Notes under the pieces: model-generated
Told to the model about the DNA's origin: nothing
Seen by the model: the letters and a program-made list of their open reading frames with translations, nothing else
Database searches by the model: none
Assembly: GCA_033964015.1 (NCBI GenBank)
Contig: JAWWUD010000060.1
Location: 124,001-188,000 of the forward strand
DNA: 64,000 nucleotides
Direction: 5' to 3'
From: Scolanthus callimorphus
Lineage: Eukaryota; Cnidaria; Anthozoa; Actiniaria; Edwardsiidae
In this document: positions 23,701 to 38,700 of the stretch, piece after piece
How the letters are laid out: each line of letters opens with the position of its first letter
How positions within the stretch are numbered: the first letter of the stretch is position 1
Position numbers and translations under genes: made by a program

Positions 23701-26700
23701 TAGAAATAAAGCAATGGCCATATTTTTTCCCAGTACCTCCGCTTGCATCTCACCTCCCTGACAAGTTGTGAACATGTCCAGGAGCGTAGATATCATACAC
23801 AAAGAACAGAGCTGCGTACTGAAATTTAACCTATCTATGAACAATTTCTACGCCCATGGTCTAAGCTCTAAGCTTCAAAACTACAGATTTGTGTACCATT
23901 TGAAACAATTTGAAGCCCTAATTGTAGTTACGCTCTTGACTTCATTAATATAATTTGAGTGGGTGAGTGAATCAGGTGAATGAACGATTCCAGCAAAAAC
24001 GCACGTGCGCTGCATGTCGGTAGATGTGGAACATTTGTCAAACAAACTGTTAAAAAGCGTGCGCTGCATTCTGGTGGTTGTGGAACACGGCTTTGGCATT
24101 TCTGAATACTAAAGAAGAGCGCGCGCGCTTATAGCTGTCGTCGTCCATTAGAATAATAAGGAAACATTGGTGGACCAGCTTTGTTCAACCTCTGGGAATT
24201 CTTGGGTTTCATATGACATCACATCTCATTCAAAATTCATGCAAAATAAAAACCTGCGCGCATTAAGCAAATACTACCGAAACAGGTAGAGCGTTTATTA
24301 GGCTCGAGAAAAAACACTCGTTTCCAGACAAAAACATTCACGATTTAGTTTGAATTCCTTTACTGAGGTCAGCGATGCGTGCAACTCAAGTATTTCAATT
24401 TGGAAAATTTTCAACTTAAAACACAAGAAAAAGCATCTGCTCGTGTTTTCTACTAATTTTATGAGGTAAGAAATACAAATCAGTGTGTAATTTCCCAAAT
24501 TTGAACGATTTCTGTGGCAGCGACTGAACGCATGATTGATTTCGTGCGAAGGAATGCAATCAGACTCGCCAACGTTTTTGTCTGGAGACGAGCGCTTTTT
24601 GTCGAGCCCGATAAACGCTCTACCTGTTTCGGTAGTAAGCTATTCAGCAAGTGCACATGATACTGTTTGAAAATCGAGTAAAACCTGCAGCTGTTGTTCA
24701 CTTACAATACTAATTACGCTTTTCTTAGAAATGTTCTATCCTTCAAAATATTTTGATGCAACAACATTTTGCCCTAGGATCAGAGCTTGGTAGCTCGGTT
24801 TTCAATTAATCCAATGTGGGACCCGATCAAATCAGTGAAGATCATTGTCATCAACCAAAAAAATTACATTGAACACTGTTTTTTATTTCCAGGGCAATTT
24901 TGCTCATGCAGGTTTTCCAGAGATTGCATTTGGTAGATACTCTGACACACTTATCCAGAAAGGATACAAGTAAGGATTTGTAAGAGAGTGATTGTACAGA
25001 ATCACTAGTAAAGCGCACGCTCTGATTGGTTGACAGGCCGGGTGATATTACAGCATATACGTACGATTGACGTCATAGCGCGTGAACGCGCAATCTTACA
25101 AAGCCGAGATTTATACCCGCGCACTGTTTGGGCTTTTCATCTAAAACATCGCATCGCTTTTGTTGTTCTAATAAATTAATTAGATTACCGTGCGTCTGTA
25201 CTATAAAGCCTGGTTCTCACTGGAGCACAAGCGCAAGGATATCAAGCACATGCATTTTCCTTGTAGGTCATACTAGAACGCACGCGCAGCAATTTCAATT
25301 CAATTTTTTTTTTCAATTTTTTTTAAATTTCAATTTTCAAGCGCAAGAAAATCGCAAGCGCAAGAAAATCGAGACATTGCGTTTCCTTGCGCTTGTTCTT
25401 GTACTTGCGTCTAGTGTGAATCAAGTGAACACAAGCGCAAGCAACTTACCGATGGTGAGTTTAGGCTTTCGCTTACGTCGTTATGATACATACTATTGCC
25501 TTGCGATTGCGTCCTGCGCTTGCATCCTGCGCTTGCGTAAGACAAACAGATCTTATAAATTTGCGAGCGTCTGTTCTCTTACTGACAAACAACTGATGTA
25601 GCATGCAATGATAAAAAAGTACATTTCTACAATGAAAACGATTTTTCTGAAGATGAAATGCCATAACAGCGGACGTTTCAATCAGGGCATGTATTTCAAA
25701 CCGCGCGCGCGTTTAACAAATGTTGTTTTATTAACGGTGGTGACACTGGTGATGCTGTGATATTGGCAATTAACCATAATGATGATGATCATGGTAATAA
25801 TGTAAAATACAGTACATATTACTTAATTTTTGTCTAAAATTTACTCTTAGGATAGCAAGAGTTGAACAGACGGAGACTCCAGAAATGATGAGGGAAAGAT
25901 GCAAGAAAGGTATCAGAAGTTACTGTTGCACAGTTATTTGGTTTTCAATAATCCAAATATTGCCCGTTGCATAGAAGTTACCCCAAGTCGACGTTGTTCC
26001 CGGTTGCGAAACGTGTCTTCAAAGAATACTCAAGCGAAGGGAAACATGGGATTCATTACAACAGTCAGATTATGCTATTTTTTATTTAAACAATATATTT
26101 GCTGTTTATATATTTGCTCATAGAGCTCAAGCGGCTCATCTCGGGGACTCATGTAGCTTCACAGCTAAAACCGTTGCATCGCGACCCACGATTTCAAAAA
26201 CATCAAATTATTTTTGTTTTGTTTTTTGCGTTGCTGTTCTGCCAATCAAACTATCTGAGCCAATGAAACTATTGCCCTGTTCTACCTTAGTGCAGTCAAC
26301 TGGCTTCCCTCTGAACTTAAACCAGACAACGTCGCGACGGAAAGCCAGGCGACTGCACTAGGCGAAAAAGGGCAACAATCTGATTGGCTCATCTCATAAG
26401 ATTTGACTGGCGAAACAGCAAAGCGAACAACATAGTCTGCATTAATGTTTTTTCCTTGTATCTAGTAAGGCGAAACTAATAAAAAAATACAGTAATGATA
26501 GAATTAAAAGTTGCAGGCAAACAAGTTGCCATAGTATGCACTAATATTCAGTTTTTCGAGCGGGACTTTAGGTCGGCATCTGGGACTGCCCTTACGACGC
26601 TTCGACCACGTCCTGGTAATGCTTTAAGACTAACAGTTAAAAAGTATTAGCTCTTGATGGGTTCATATTATCTTTTGTAGAGAGAACGAACTCCAAGTTT

Positions 26701-29700
26701 GATCAAGTTGTTAAGAGAGAGATTTGTGCGGTGACCACAAAAGGTAACCTGTCTGTATTACAATAACCGCAGACTAATAACGGCACACATTGTTAATTGC
26801 CAACCAAATGTCTGGCTTCACAAAATCGGAATTCTGCAACAATTTGCGAAAAGTACAGTCCAAAAACATCGTGTAGAGAATGCATTATGTCAGCAGTGCA
26901 TTAGACTTGATCTCCAGACAAGAAATTCACAGTTAAACTGTGAATTTCCTTAACGTATCATGGGACATGAAGGAAAGTACTGGAAGATAGAGAACATTTG
27001 ATGGTTAACATGCCTTCCAAAACCCATGAATAGTCAATCAGGCAAACACAATGGAAATCAGGACCATGAAGGCCGTTTGTATACCCCGATAGAAATTAGC
27101 ATTTTGGGGAGTCCATGAATATTTTCAGGGAACAGCTGTTCTGATTGGTTGCCATATCATAATGGTGCTCAATCAGCCAGAACGATATAGAACTGCTGCG
27201 CACTGAACTGAATCTGATATAGAACTCCGGTGACGTCAGAGTTCTATATCCGATCCAGTTCAGTGAGCACAGTTCTCTATCAAGTTTGTCTCACTGAGCA
27301 TCAGTAATGATAGGATAACTCACCAGAACAGCATGTTTCTCCGATAATATTCATGGAGACCCCATCTCTTACAAACGCTCTGTGGTCATGATTTCCACCT
27401 TTTCCCGTAACCTATGAAAAAAGAACGCGTGTTAGAAATGAACACGTGCATTTTGTAAAACGATAGTTCATTTATCACATTTATTAGTTTTCGGTGGCCA
27501 TGATTGAAACATCCAACAACGACTCGGGCAGTGCCAACCACCCTTCTGTGAACATTTCGTGAAACGAGCCAAAACGGACATCTTTGACAAATATTTGGTA
27601 ATACTTGAGTTGAATTGGGCTCAAAATCATGCACAGATAAACGAATTTAACTCACCCGTCCAAATTACTCTACTAAGCGAGTCCGTACGAACCGCACTGC
27701 TTTGTTAAACGAGAATGAATGGGCAAATTGCATATGATGCATTACGCGCATGACAAAGAAAATTTCGTCAAAGAATTTTGAATCATAAAAGAATAACAAA
27801 ACAATAGGAAACACTGCCCCCGAAACTAATGACATAGCCCTTTCTTTGCAAAAGCCAATCAGAAAGCCCTAGCATTATTATAGGTATCGCTAATACATTC
27901 ATTTCTTGTCTATGACATTTGAACGGCATTTCTTTGCTCATCATTATTATAGGTAAATAAGTGACAGCTATTCCAAAGGGAATTCTCTTTTTGAAAGTCA
28001 TGAACAGACCTTTTGTCCCAACACAGAAGATATGTCAATTATTCGGAACGCCTCTCTAAATACACTATTCGTAATGAAAAGCTCTCGTTGTCAATCTTTT
28101 GTTTTCCATTTCAAAATAGCTAAGCAATACAACTTGAAGCCAGTCTATATCAGATTTCTTATTCTCGATTTCAATGAAGTAGTTCTTACAAATTTATTTC
28201 TTTTTTTTAACTATTATGAATTATGAATTATTACTGGCAACCGTTTTAGAAGTAGTTTACAAAACTCGCTGTCGTGTTTTATCGGCAGATAAAACACTCG
28301 GCTTCGCCTCGTGTTTCTATCTGCCGATAAAACACTCCAGCTCGTTTTGTAAACATAACATAAAGCATTCTATTTGCTGCCAACCATCCAGCCCAACCCC
28401 TAAATCTCAGGGATTTCAATGAGATTTGAAGCAGCAGGCTAAGTTTCGGATGTAAGCGGCAGGACTGAGCCTTCTAGGGGGTACGGGGGCATCCCCCCTC
28501 ACCCCACCTCCTCCGCGGCCCCTCTGCATTTAATTGTAGTTTCAGTTATGCACCAGTCAATTGACAGCCCCGCACCCGCCCCATTCGCGCATTAGCGGGG
28601 CATTCACTTTTTGGCAAATGAAAGGCAGTGAGCGCCTCGGTTTGCGGGGACAATCTGAGAGGTGAATGCACCGTCCCCAGGGTAATAATTAAGAGTGAAT
28701 GCGCTCCTTGCCCGGGAATTTAGAAGATAACACAAAGGATTTTTACTCACTGAAAAGAGTAGCCTGCTTGCAGGCGGTACTGGGTCCGTTCTATGATCGG
28801 GTGCCGTTGCGCTCGCCCCCGGGACCGCGCGCCTCAAAATTCCAAGATGGCACCCGATCATAGAAAGAACGGACCGGGTTTTCCGCGATAAAAACACCCA
28901 GTACCGCCTGCAAGCAGGCTATGAAAAGAGTCAATGGTGGCCAGTTTTCAATGCAGCCGCAGCCGATCGCAAAGCGTAATAAAACCATAGTTTTCTACTT
29001 GCATGTACTTTCGCTAGTGTAGATTAAAATTTAATACGTGTAATTCAAGTAACAAAAATCTGTATTTGTCGTGTCTTTTGTGAAGTAAAGGGGTGTTCAT
29101 ATGGAGGTGAGCAGCCCGGAAAGCGGGCTGGTTTCTGTTGTGTTGTGTCCCGGGGAAGAGAGTGACTCCCCGCTCGATGTATTGTGTGGAAGCCGTGAAA
29201 GAAAGTGCATCTCCCGACCAACGGGGCAGTAATGTAGTATGAATTATGTACGAAAGCCCCGCTAGTACCCCGCTAATGCGCGAATGGGGGGGTGCGGGGC
29301 TGTCAATTGACTGGTGCATTAATGCCAGCAGTTTGAGCCAGAAATATTTGCTTTTGTATTTAGTATTCACTTTAGTTATTCGCTACAGGTACAAAGATGT
29401 ACAGTTTCAGAGATGGTGACTGCACTGAGTCGGAAGCAGCTTATCTACTCGCCATTGCAGAAAAGGTGTGTTGAGATCGCTTTATAAAACCGAGAAATAC
29501 AGGGCTTCTAGCATATATCAATGCAGTTAATTGTGTTTTAATGGATTTAAAGCGCCTAGAACATATATGTATAGGCGCTATATAAATTATTATTATATAT
29601 TATTATTAAGCCTGATTAACGTATTGGGCGATTTGTTGTTGTTGTTGTTGTTATTTATGATGCTATGACATGCTAGGACAAACACGTGTTTGAATTCATC

Positions 29701-32700
29701 TTTCAAAAGAACAATCGTATCTCTAACGTTACACGTGCATGTCGTTGAAGCAGACAGTTGCAAAAGCAACTATCCGTTGAAGTGGTAGAGGCAGAAGATT
29801 AAGGAACACAAAACCCTCTCAAATACGGGCAGCTTCTGCCGTATCTATTCATTTTCCAGTTGACAATGCACGCATCTTCAAAATGCCAGGAATCCTATCA
29901 AGTTGGCCATAAAAGTTGCTGGAAACTCACTGCGCGCCGTCTCATCAAATGACCCTGTGGTCTTCTGGTTTGCCAATTTCACGCTCATCTCGTCAAGACG
30001 TAGAACGTTTTGACCCATCCACCATTCCCCTGCCTGCTGGCACACACCACGCACCCTTCCTCGCTGCATTCCTATTTCCGCAGGGCCCGACATTTCGACC
30101 ATATAGTCGCTTGTGGTAACTAAATTTGAGGGCTTCGCGCACCCCACCTTTTTAAGTTCGGCTGAGATTCTCGTTTATGTGGCGATTAATTGTTTTCTGG
30201 CGACTAAAAGTTTTTGAATTGGGTACCTATCAAAAATAGTTAAAGTTGGGCCCTGTTATCCCTAGCAGTCACAGTCCTCCCCATAAAGCACTTTTTGTAA
30301 TGCGTTAATGACTAGCATAAATCTGAGCTCACTGCGTGCAAAAATATAGAAATGGTTTCCCTCTAGTTTGCCTAACTTCTAGTTTGAACTAACTTCGTGG
30401 TTTTGAACTTTTGAATCTTGTCGTGCTTGAAATGCGCTCGAAGTCATTTTGTCCACTGTACAGCTGTTATTCGTTTTGACAATAACGCACTTGCTCTCTA
30501 GGTAACCGAGCCCCACCTGTTCAGATTTTGGTCAGTGAACGAACATTGTATATTAGAATTGGGTAATAAATTTGAATTATGGTGGGTAACGCTGAGGAAG
30601 CAATAACACCATTTTCATTCTGCATACTAATCTTGTACTTTATGTACAAACAAAATCTCTTATGCAGGGCTCAGATGATAGTACAGGAGGCGAGAGCTGT
30701 TATGGAGTGTGCTTCTTGGATACATCGATCGGCAAGTTCCATGTAAGAATAATCGTGACTTCAATGGTTCAACCACTCCTATGCACGCGTCAATGACGAT
30801 TTAACAAACCTAGGTTGCTATCTTGCGCAGTCCTTGCTAAATGGATGTTTAAATTAACCTGTAAATCGTGTCACAGGCCCCTGTACAATGATGAAGTTGG
30901 TGTATTTTTCCATCGTAGCCATCTGCAAGATAAACCTATGATCTTTTGTGTTTGTTTTAGCTTGGCCAGTTCAAGGATGACCGACAGGCCTCACGACTCA
31001 GGACCCTTGTAGCCCATCACACTCCAGTTCAAGTAAGTATGTGGTTATTCACACAATACCAACATTCTTATCCCTCTACTCGGCGCTCCTGTCGGGTTGT
31101 TTGGAAATGTTTGTTTTGGGGTTTCAGGATTCCAATAGCGCACCAAAAATTGAGGAAGGAGGAGAGGGGGCGGGAAGAAAAGGAAAAGAAAACGGGAAAC
31201 ACGAGGAATGGGGGCAGCCTTGCCTAGTCTCCTTTTCCTCCCCCCTGAAACTAACAGGACAGTGATCTGATTGGCTAAACAGCACGCATTGATAGACAAC
31301 GCAGAAACCATCTGCCAAACTCTGCAAAGCTGACAACGGCAGGGTTGAGTGGTACTTGGAACAGCAGTGCTTTCAGAACAAGCCTGCGACCGCCGGAGCA
31401 CCACCGGCTACTTATCGCTATTTTACGTTTCACTGCCAGCTACTTATCATCCCAGACAAAAGCATAATTTAGCCACTAAAATAAGCCAAACAGGGCCGGC
31501 TAATTTTGATTAACCTCCTGCTTAGAAAGATGGTGACAACAGAATGGGCTGGCTACTGTTTTTGAATAACCGCCTGCTTAGAAACATTCTGACAGCACTG
31601 TGCGTGTGAATGTGTCACTAACTATCTTGAGCTTTTTTACAGGTTCTCTGTTGTCGTGGTGGCCTGACTACCAAGACTCAGCACATTCTCAGTCACGAGC
31701 TCATGTCAGCACTAACAGAACATCTCGCACATGGTAAGCAATATTACAGGAATCCTGTCCTGGAATTTTGTCATCATTTTTGGCAGTTTTTCAGTAATAA
31801 ATCCTAAACGTGCGCGTTATTTAAAATTGGATTTAATAAATGTATCAGTGTACCTGCGACGTTTTTCCTGCTATAAATCCGTCTGACAGAATATGCTTAT
31901 GGCCCGAAAGGAAGAAGTTAACGGTATGATTGATTTGACATTTCCAGCGTGCAGTGCAGCTTGTTAATTTTTGCAGATCCACAATAAACAATTTTACCTC
32001 CATCAGGGAGTGAGTTCTGGGATGCCTCGAAGACCTTGAAGTTTCTTGCCGAAGGGGGATTCTTCCAGGCCGATAAAGACACCAATGAATCAGCTGTAAG
32101 TATTTTTAATGCATAACCGCGCAGCCCATCCATTACTACTAGAAAATCGCAACGATATCAACCGAAGAATGTTTTACACAGAGGCTGTTCCAACGTTACA
32201 GGAGGAACAGACTTGCAGGGATGCACTTGTTCTAAAACTAAGAGTGACAGTCAGCTGTATGCAATCCAGCTTCGAAATCGCTACTCTTCTGCTGAATAGG
32301 CTTCCTGGGCTAATACAGTGGGAGCCACAATTTGAAACCGAAAAGCTCACGAGTACCAATAAGTCTCGAAAAGTATCCTCATGTTTGCCTGTTAGAGCAC
32401 CCACTGGATCGAGCCCCGCTGGATCCATGCGCCACTGATGCCTATTCAGCGGTAAAACAGATCACTCCTAGGTCCTTTATATATGGTACAGTATAGCGTC
32501 ATTCTGTATATCCTCGTTCTATAAGACATGGGAGATATTTATACGGAGGACACTATAATGTACCATATATAAAGGCATGAAGGATCTATCAATGAGTCGA
32601 AGTAGGATTATTAGTTATGTGTAAGTATATCTTCCACCTCTGGCCAGTTTGATAAATAATCGTTTATCACAAAAATTTATCGATTTCCCAGTCAGATTTA

Positions 32701-35700
32701 AAAAAAACGCTCTTACTAATGGTAATAGCAGAAGCATATAACTCAGTTGAAACATGTAACGGCGAACCAAGCTGTGGATTATTCGTGGTGTGTTTATGGC
32801 GATATCTGGTCAATAACTAATGAACTCTCGACTGCTGACCCAAGCAGCTTTTCTTTTCATAATATTTCATTTTTTGCTCAAATAAAGTAGAGCAACAGTG
32901 GTAAGTGATAATATACTAACATCTTGAAGTCTTGCAACGACATTATTTTCTAAATCAATTCAATTGTTTATTCTGCGAATATTCCGCAGCTTGGTACTGA
33001 AGCAATGTATGTTTGTTACACGTTTCAACTCGCTTATGTGTTTCAGGTAATAGTAAAGCTGCTTTTTGTAATTTTTCCCTCGAGTCATTTGCATATCTGA
33101 TATAGTGTGTTACGTTTCGTTGTAGAAGTGGCCTGAAGTTCTCAAACAAATGGCGAATGGAGGTAAATACTGTCAGTTCTTTGTGTGACTGTTTCTTTCT
33201 TAGAACGCTGCAAAGCCTTCTATATGAGAAAGCACTTAAAGGGGCACTCGTACGCTTAATTTTTGGACAACCTGTCAAAAAATAAGTCTAATTCTAATCA
33301 CTAAAAATACATTTAAGTTTACCGGGAATAACCAAAATAGCAATCCAGGATTGTTAAATGACCTTTTACATGAATACAAATCTATAGTGTTTATATCTAT
33401 TATCAAGAAGATGGAATTGGATTATTTGCTTGTCAGGCAAGTGTGCGAGTACCCCTTTGAAAAGCTGTGCGTCAGATAGCGATCAAAAGCGCCTCAGTTA
33501 CTCCCTACCCCCTCGTGGTTCTGTAATCTTTTTGTGTTTTCTGTGGGTTATTCAAATTTTAGCGCAAAGGGAGACAGTTATACTTCAATACGGATTATTT
33601 GTTGTCCCGCTCACACGCGGTACCAAGTGCGACAGCTATAACACAAAGTAACTCATTATTTTTCAGATCCTCTTGGTTTGACTGCATCAGATGATTATGA
33701 CCTTGCACTGAGTGCTCTTGGAGCCCTTGTATGGTGAGTATGTGTCTCCATAATATCGCATACATCTGATATCAAATGGACACGACAATAATGCAGCTAT
33801 AATGTCGGGCCCGACATTGCGAACATAAGATCGTCAATGGCGACAAGACCTTGGTTTTGCGACTTGCGTGCCAAAGCTTCAACGTAGTCGCCAAGTGCCG
33901 ACTTGCCTTTAAACCTGTTTCTAAAGTGGCAATCTGTTCTAAACTCAGGTATCTAAAGAAATGTCTGATTGAGGAAGAATTACTGTCGATGGCCAAGTTC
34001 GAGGTATGTCTCTGGGACGTCTCTAAACACAAAATGAATCAGTTTTCCACTAATGAGTTTGTCTCTGACAGTTTCAGCACGTATCGTTTCAGCACGTACA
34101 GTTTCAACACGTACAGTTATAAATTGCTTTCGAGTGGCATACTGCTGGATCGCATATTTCCCGAGCACGATATTTTCATTTTTGTGGCGTGAAATGATAG
34201 CGAATGCCCTTATCGGCATGGTTAAATTGATTAAAATAATGTCTCCTTCAACTGTTTTCCAGGAATACAAGCCTTTAGACGTCATGCAAACACAAAATCA
34301 ATCGTCCACGTTTGGCCAAGGCCGTCAGCACATGGTAAGAACACCGTGACCTTTATTAGGCATGTCTTGACTTGTAAACTCCAGGATCCTCGACTTCATA
34401 GGGCTTCCGAAGAGCTGATTTCCCTCAAATTGCGAGGGAACTTAAAACGGCTAGACAACAATGGCACACATTGTTGCTACACAGCTTACTATAAACAAAA
34501 TTGGCTAACAGTGTTTAAATCTTCATGCCAATTCAGATCGTGTGATGATTCCCTTGGTGGTTACAATTGTCAAATTGTTTTCGCTTTACCGAGTGCACGA
34601 GTGTATGTGCAGAACTAACAAAAGTATCCATCCAAAGGAATCATTACATGATTTGAATTGGGTGGCAACAAAATGTCAACACTGTTAGCAGATTTGGTCT
34701 ATTTGTTTTGCAGTATACGTAGTGCCCCGTCAACCAGTCCATTGAACCAGGAGACAGTGCTCTACTCTTACGAAGAGTGCAATGGATTCTTAATAACTCG
34801 CTAATCCAGGAATAAATCAGTAAAAAAACAACACAAATCTAAATACACCGTTTTACTCACGTTTTTTTTTGCTTTATTTTCACTTACAGGGGCGTAGCCA
34901 GCACTTATGAGAGGGGGGTTCCAAAATTCAAAAAATAAAAAACTCCACATAAATCGGACGTTTTTTGCGTTCTCGCCATAGGAAACCCAGCCAAAAATAT
35001 TGATCTCGGGAAAAAACTAGCGTTTGAAGAAATTTGCTACATTTTATTGGAGCTTTTATTTGTTGTCTATTAAATATTTACCGAATTTTAGTAATAAGTC
35101 GGTCCAGAACAGAGGCGAGGGGGGTTCCGCTGCGGGAGAGGGGGGTTCCGGAACCCCTGGAACCCCCCCCTGGCTACGCCCCTGACTTAATTGGACAGTA
35201 GGTTGCTCCATGACCTTAGAACGATGCTTCAACAAGAGGACTGAGTGATTTTTAGAATTCCTTTGTTTCTTTTCCCGTCATCAAAATAGAAAGATCGACG
35301 ATAAAGTTCGATACCTTTCTACCGTGTTCGGGAAAAAGTTATTTCTCATCGCTGTTCACTTTTTAGAAAAAATAAACCACATCAAGGCCGAGAATGATAA
35401 TTAAACTAGACACTTGTTGTATTGTCAAGAGAAAAAATACCTTTTGATTATTGTTTTAGTTTGTTTTTAAAGTGAAACTAAATTTTCTGCACCCCGCCAT
35501 TTTGTTTCTTGGGGCCAGTGTCCTCACGGATGCACAGGACGCCCAGTAATAGTTGGCTTCTTCACTTAATTCAGCAAATGAAATCGCTTTAAAAGCAGTC
35601 AAAGCGGTTATGTTTGTCTTATTCCTGGAATAACTAATCCGGGAATAAGTTGTGCTTTCAGGAACCAATATTTATTCCTAGATTTAATCCTGGATTAGCC

Positions 35701-38700
35701 GCTATTCCTGGATTAAGTTAGTCCTCTTTTCAGGAACCGGCCCCTGGTTATTCAGTGTATATCATGTAGAGATATTCTAACCCGATCACGTCTTTAGATT
35801 CTTGATGACGTGACGCTAGCTAACCTGGATATTTTGCCGTGTGGGCCTGACGTGGCATTAGAGGGGACGCTATTAGAGCGATTAGACCACTGCTCCACTT
35901 CTTTCGGTAAGTGAAAGAGTCCTTATAGTTAGTCCTCTTTTCGCTTGCGTAGTACCTCAGGATACCCGCAGCATAAATACTGTATTTCTAGATACAAATT
36001 TGATGGGAACGATTTGTGGTTGTCCTTTTTTTATTAAAAAGTTATGACTTTTTAATGCCAAAACATTTTATTTCTCTTGTTATCAGGGAAACGGCTTTTC
36101 AAGCAGTGGCTATGTGCTCCGCTGTGTAATCCCAGTGCAATCAACGACAGGTAAACCTGAATCACCTTTCAACTGCCCTTTTACAAATCTGCTTCTATTA
36201 GAAGAGCGACTGACCTTTTTGTCACACCACAGTAAATACAGGGCAAACGTTTGAATGCAAAACTTTGGAATAATGGTGAATACAGAATAGCTTTCGTGCG
36301 TTCTGATTGGCAGTAATTTTTTTCACGTGATATGATGAGAATAGTCAGGCGGCTAAGTCCAAATTTTATTGCGAATTGTGCGTTTTCTGATAAAAGCATG
36401 AAACTTTCCAGGATGAGACTTTAGAGGGTACTTGTTAATTTTTTTTTGGAGGCATATCTGAAAAGTCTTTTTACAGCAATATTTTAGACAATTCGGGCGG
36501 CCATTGTTCAGCCGCCATCTTGTTCTTTGTTATTCATGAGTTTCGTGGCACTTGAGCTCTTACTCTACGAGATAAATTTATAGAGTGTAGCGCCACATAG
36601 ACAAAACTCTAAAGATTTATGGCGAAGAGAAACGATCATTGGAATATGACAAGTGAACATTTGATATCTAAATTACTTTTCTAGATGTTTTATTCTATTA
36701 ACGAAGACATGTTTTCGAATTCCAAGTCAGAAACTGTTTCGGAGATAGAAAATCAGGAAAAATATCGGGGTTCTTCGTCACACAGGTTAATATCAGCTTG
36801 CGACATAGCTACCAGAGTTTAGTATAAACCAACTAATGGTCTATTACAAATCCTGCCTTCTGATTGGCTGAGCTACTAATGGTCTATTAGTGATAGACCG
36901 TACCTGGCACCTTTCTTTGCAAGAAATATTTTTTCAACATAAAATAATGGCATTCATTGCCAAAACCGACCAACTAGTTGGTTTATACTAAAACTCGTCC
37001 TCATGTGCAATGATATCAATAGACCATTCGGCCTTCGGTCTAATGGTCTATTCATCATAGCACATTCGGTTTCGATGTCTAATTGTTAAATAGACCACAT
37101 GGGTCAAGGTATTAATGGCCTCTGAATGAAACAAAGTTGCAGGGATTTTGTCTAGAGAATCACTTCACGGGTTTGCACAATAAGTGCCGCGAAACTCATG
37201 AATAACAAAGGACAAGATGGCGGTTGAAGAATAACTTTGCGAATTGTCTAAATAATTCCGGTAAAAAGAATTTTCAGAGATGCCTCCCAATCAAAAAGTA
37301 CCCGTAGGCCAACATACTGCAAAGTTTCATGCTTTTCTAAAAAACACACAATCATTTGGCTTAGCCGCCTGACTAGAAGGAGTTTTCCATTTGCAACGGC
37401 TACAACATTTTTAGTATTGAATTGAAAAATGCTGTTTTGGATTGAATAATAACATCAATAATGGAATGAATTGAGTATTCAACTCTACGCAGCCACGCTT
37501 CATGTCTTTTGACTGTAAACTGAATTTATTTTTCAGGTTAAATGCAATAGAGGACTTGATGTCAGTTCCTGCAGTTGTAGCTGATGTCAAAGAGATCTTG
37601 AAGGGACTCCCCGACCTAGAGCGTTTGTTAAGAAAGTAGGTGGACCCACTTTATGTGGCCTTTACTTATCACCACTAACGTCATTGTCGCTCCTATCATC
37701 ACCTTCCATAACAATTGCAGCAACACCCTAACCAGCAATTTGCTTCTTTTGTTAGAATACACAGTCTGGGGTCATTAAAGCGAGCTAAAGACCATCCTGA
37801 CGGACGAGCCATACTCTACAACGAGGACACCTACAGGTGCGCATATAATAATATATAGATTTAGGCACTGGCTAGAGCGGAGCTCCCATTTACATACTTT
37901 TTATAAGAACGTCGGACTCGTCGAAAATTTATACGAATAATACATTAAACGTTTGCCAAGCTTAGATTAATGTGCAATCTAATAAGCCATATATTATCAA
38001 TCAAATTTCAAGTGTGCACAGAAAACCAATAAAAGAGTTGATCCCTCATTAATATTATTTTTATTTTGTTGATTTGTAGCAAGCGTAAAATCGCCGACTT
38101 CCTTTCTGCGTTGGAAGGAATTGCAAGTGCCAAACGGTGGTGAAATTATTTAAGGAACATGTGTCTGACTTCAAGTGAGTTTGTGCGCATTTTAAAAATA
38201 ATAGATTTGTTAACATGAACAATATCAACGCCGTCGACACGTAATGTTTTAATGACATTTCAAGCGTTAGCCATTTCTAGAGGCTCCGAGGAAGGACTAA
38301 TGTATGCTGCTACGTATTCCAATATGTTCAATATTATTTTGGTGTAAGCTTTTGCATGTTGTGCTGTTCTTAGCTGCTCACTAAGACCCAGTTCAAACGT
38401 CGAACCAAACACATCCAGGCATAAGCACATTCACGCTCCAGTTGTTGTTGTTGGTTGTCGCTGTTTAAGACTGTTGCTTGCAGATTAGGAATAAACAGAA
38501 TGGTTTCCAGTAATAGCGTATAACTTGAATACGCTGTGCCACGAGCGCTATACTAAATGAGGTTGTCTAATCTGCGAGCCGCGAGCCTCTTAGCGAGCCT
38601 CGAGCCTTTTTTTGCGAGCCTTTGAAAAACACATTAAAATCTAGAAAAAAAAATAGACAACATGTAATACGGTGGTCATTTCAAGACACCAATTATTAAT

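Noticed and set aside
29878..30147. 89-codon minus-strand frame
   Set aside because: No motif recognised, no introns or neighbours to join, inside an MSH6 intron.
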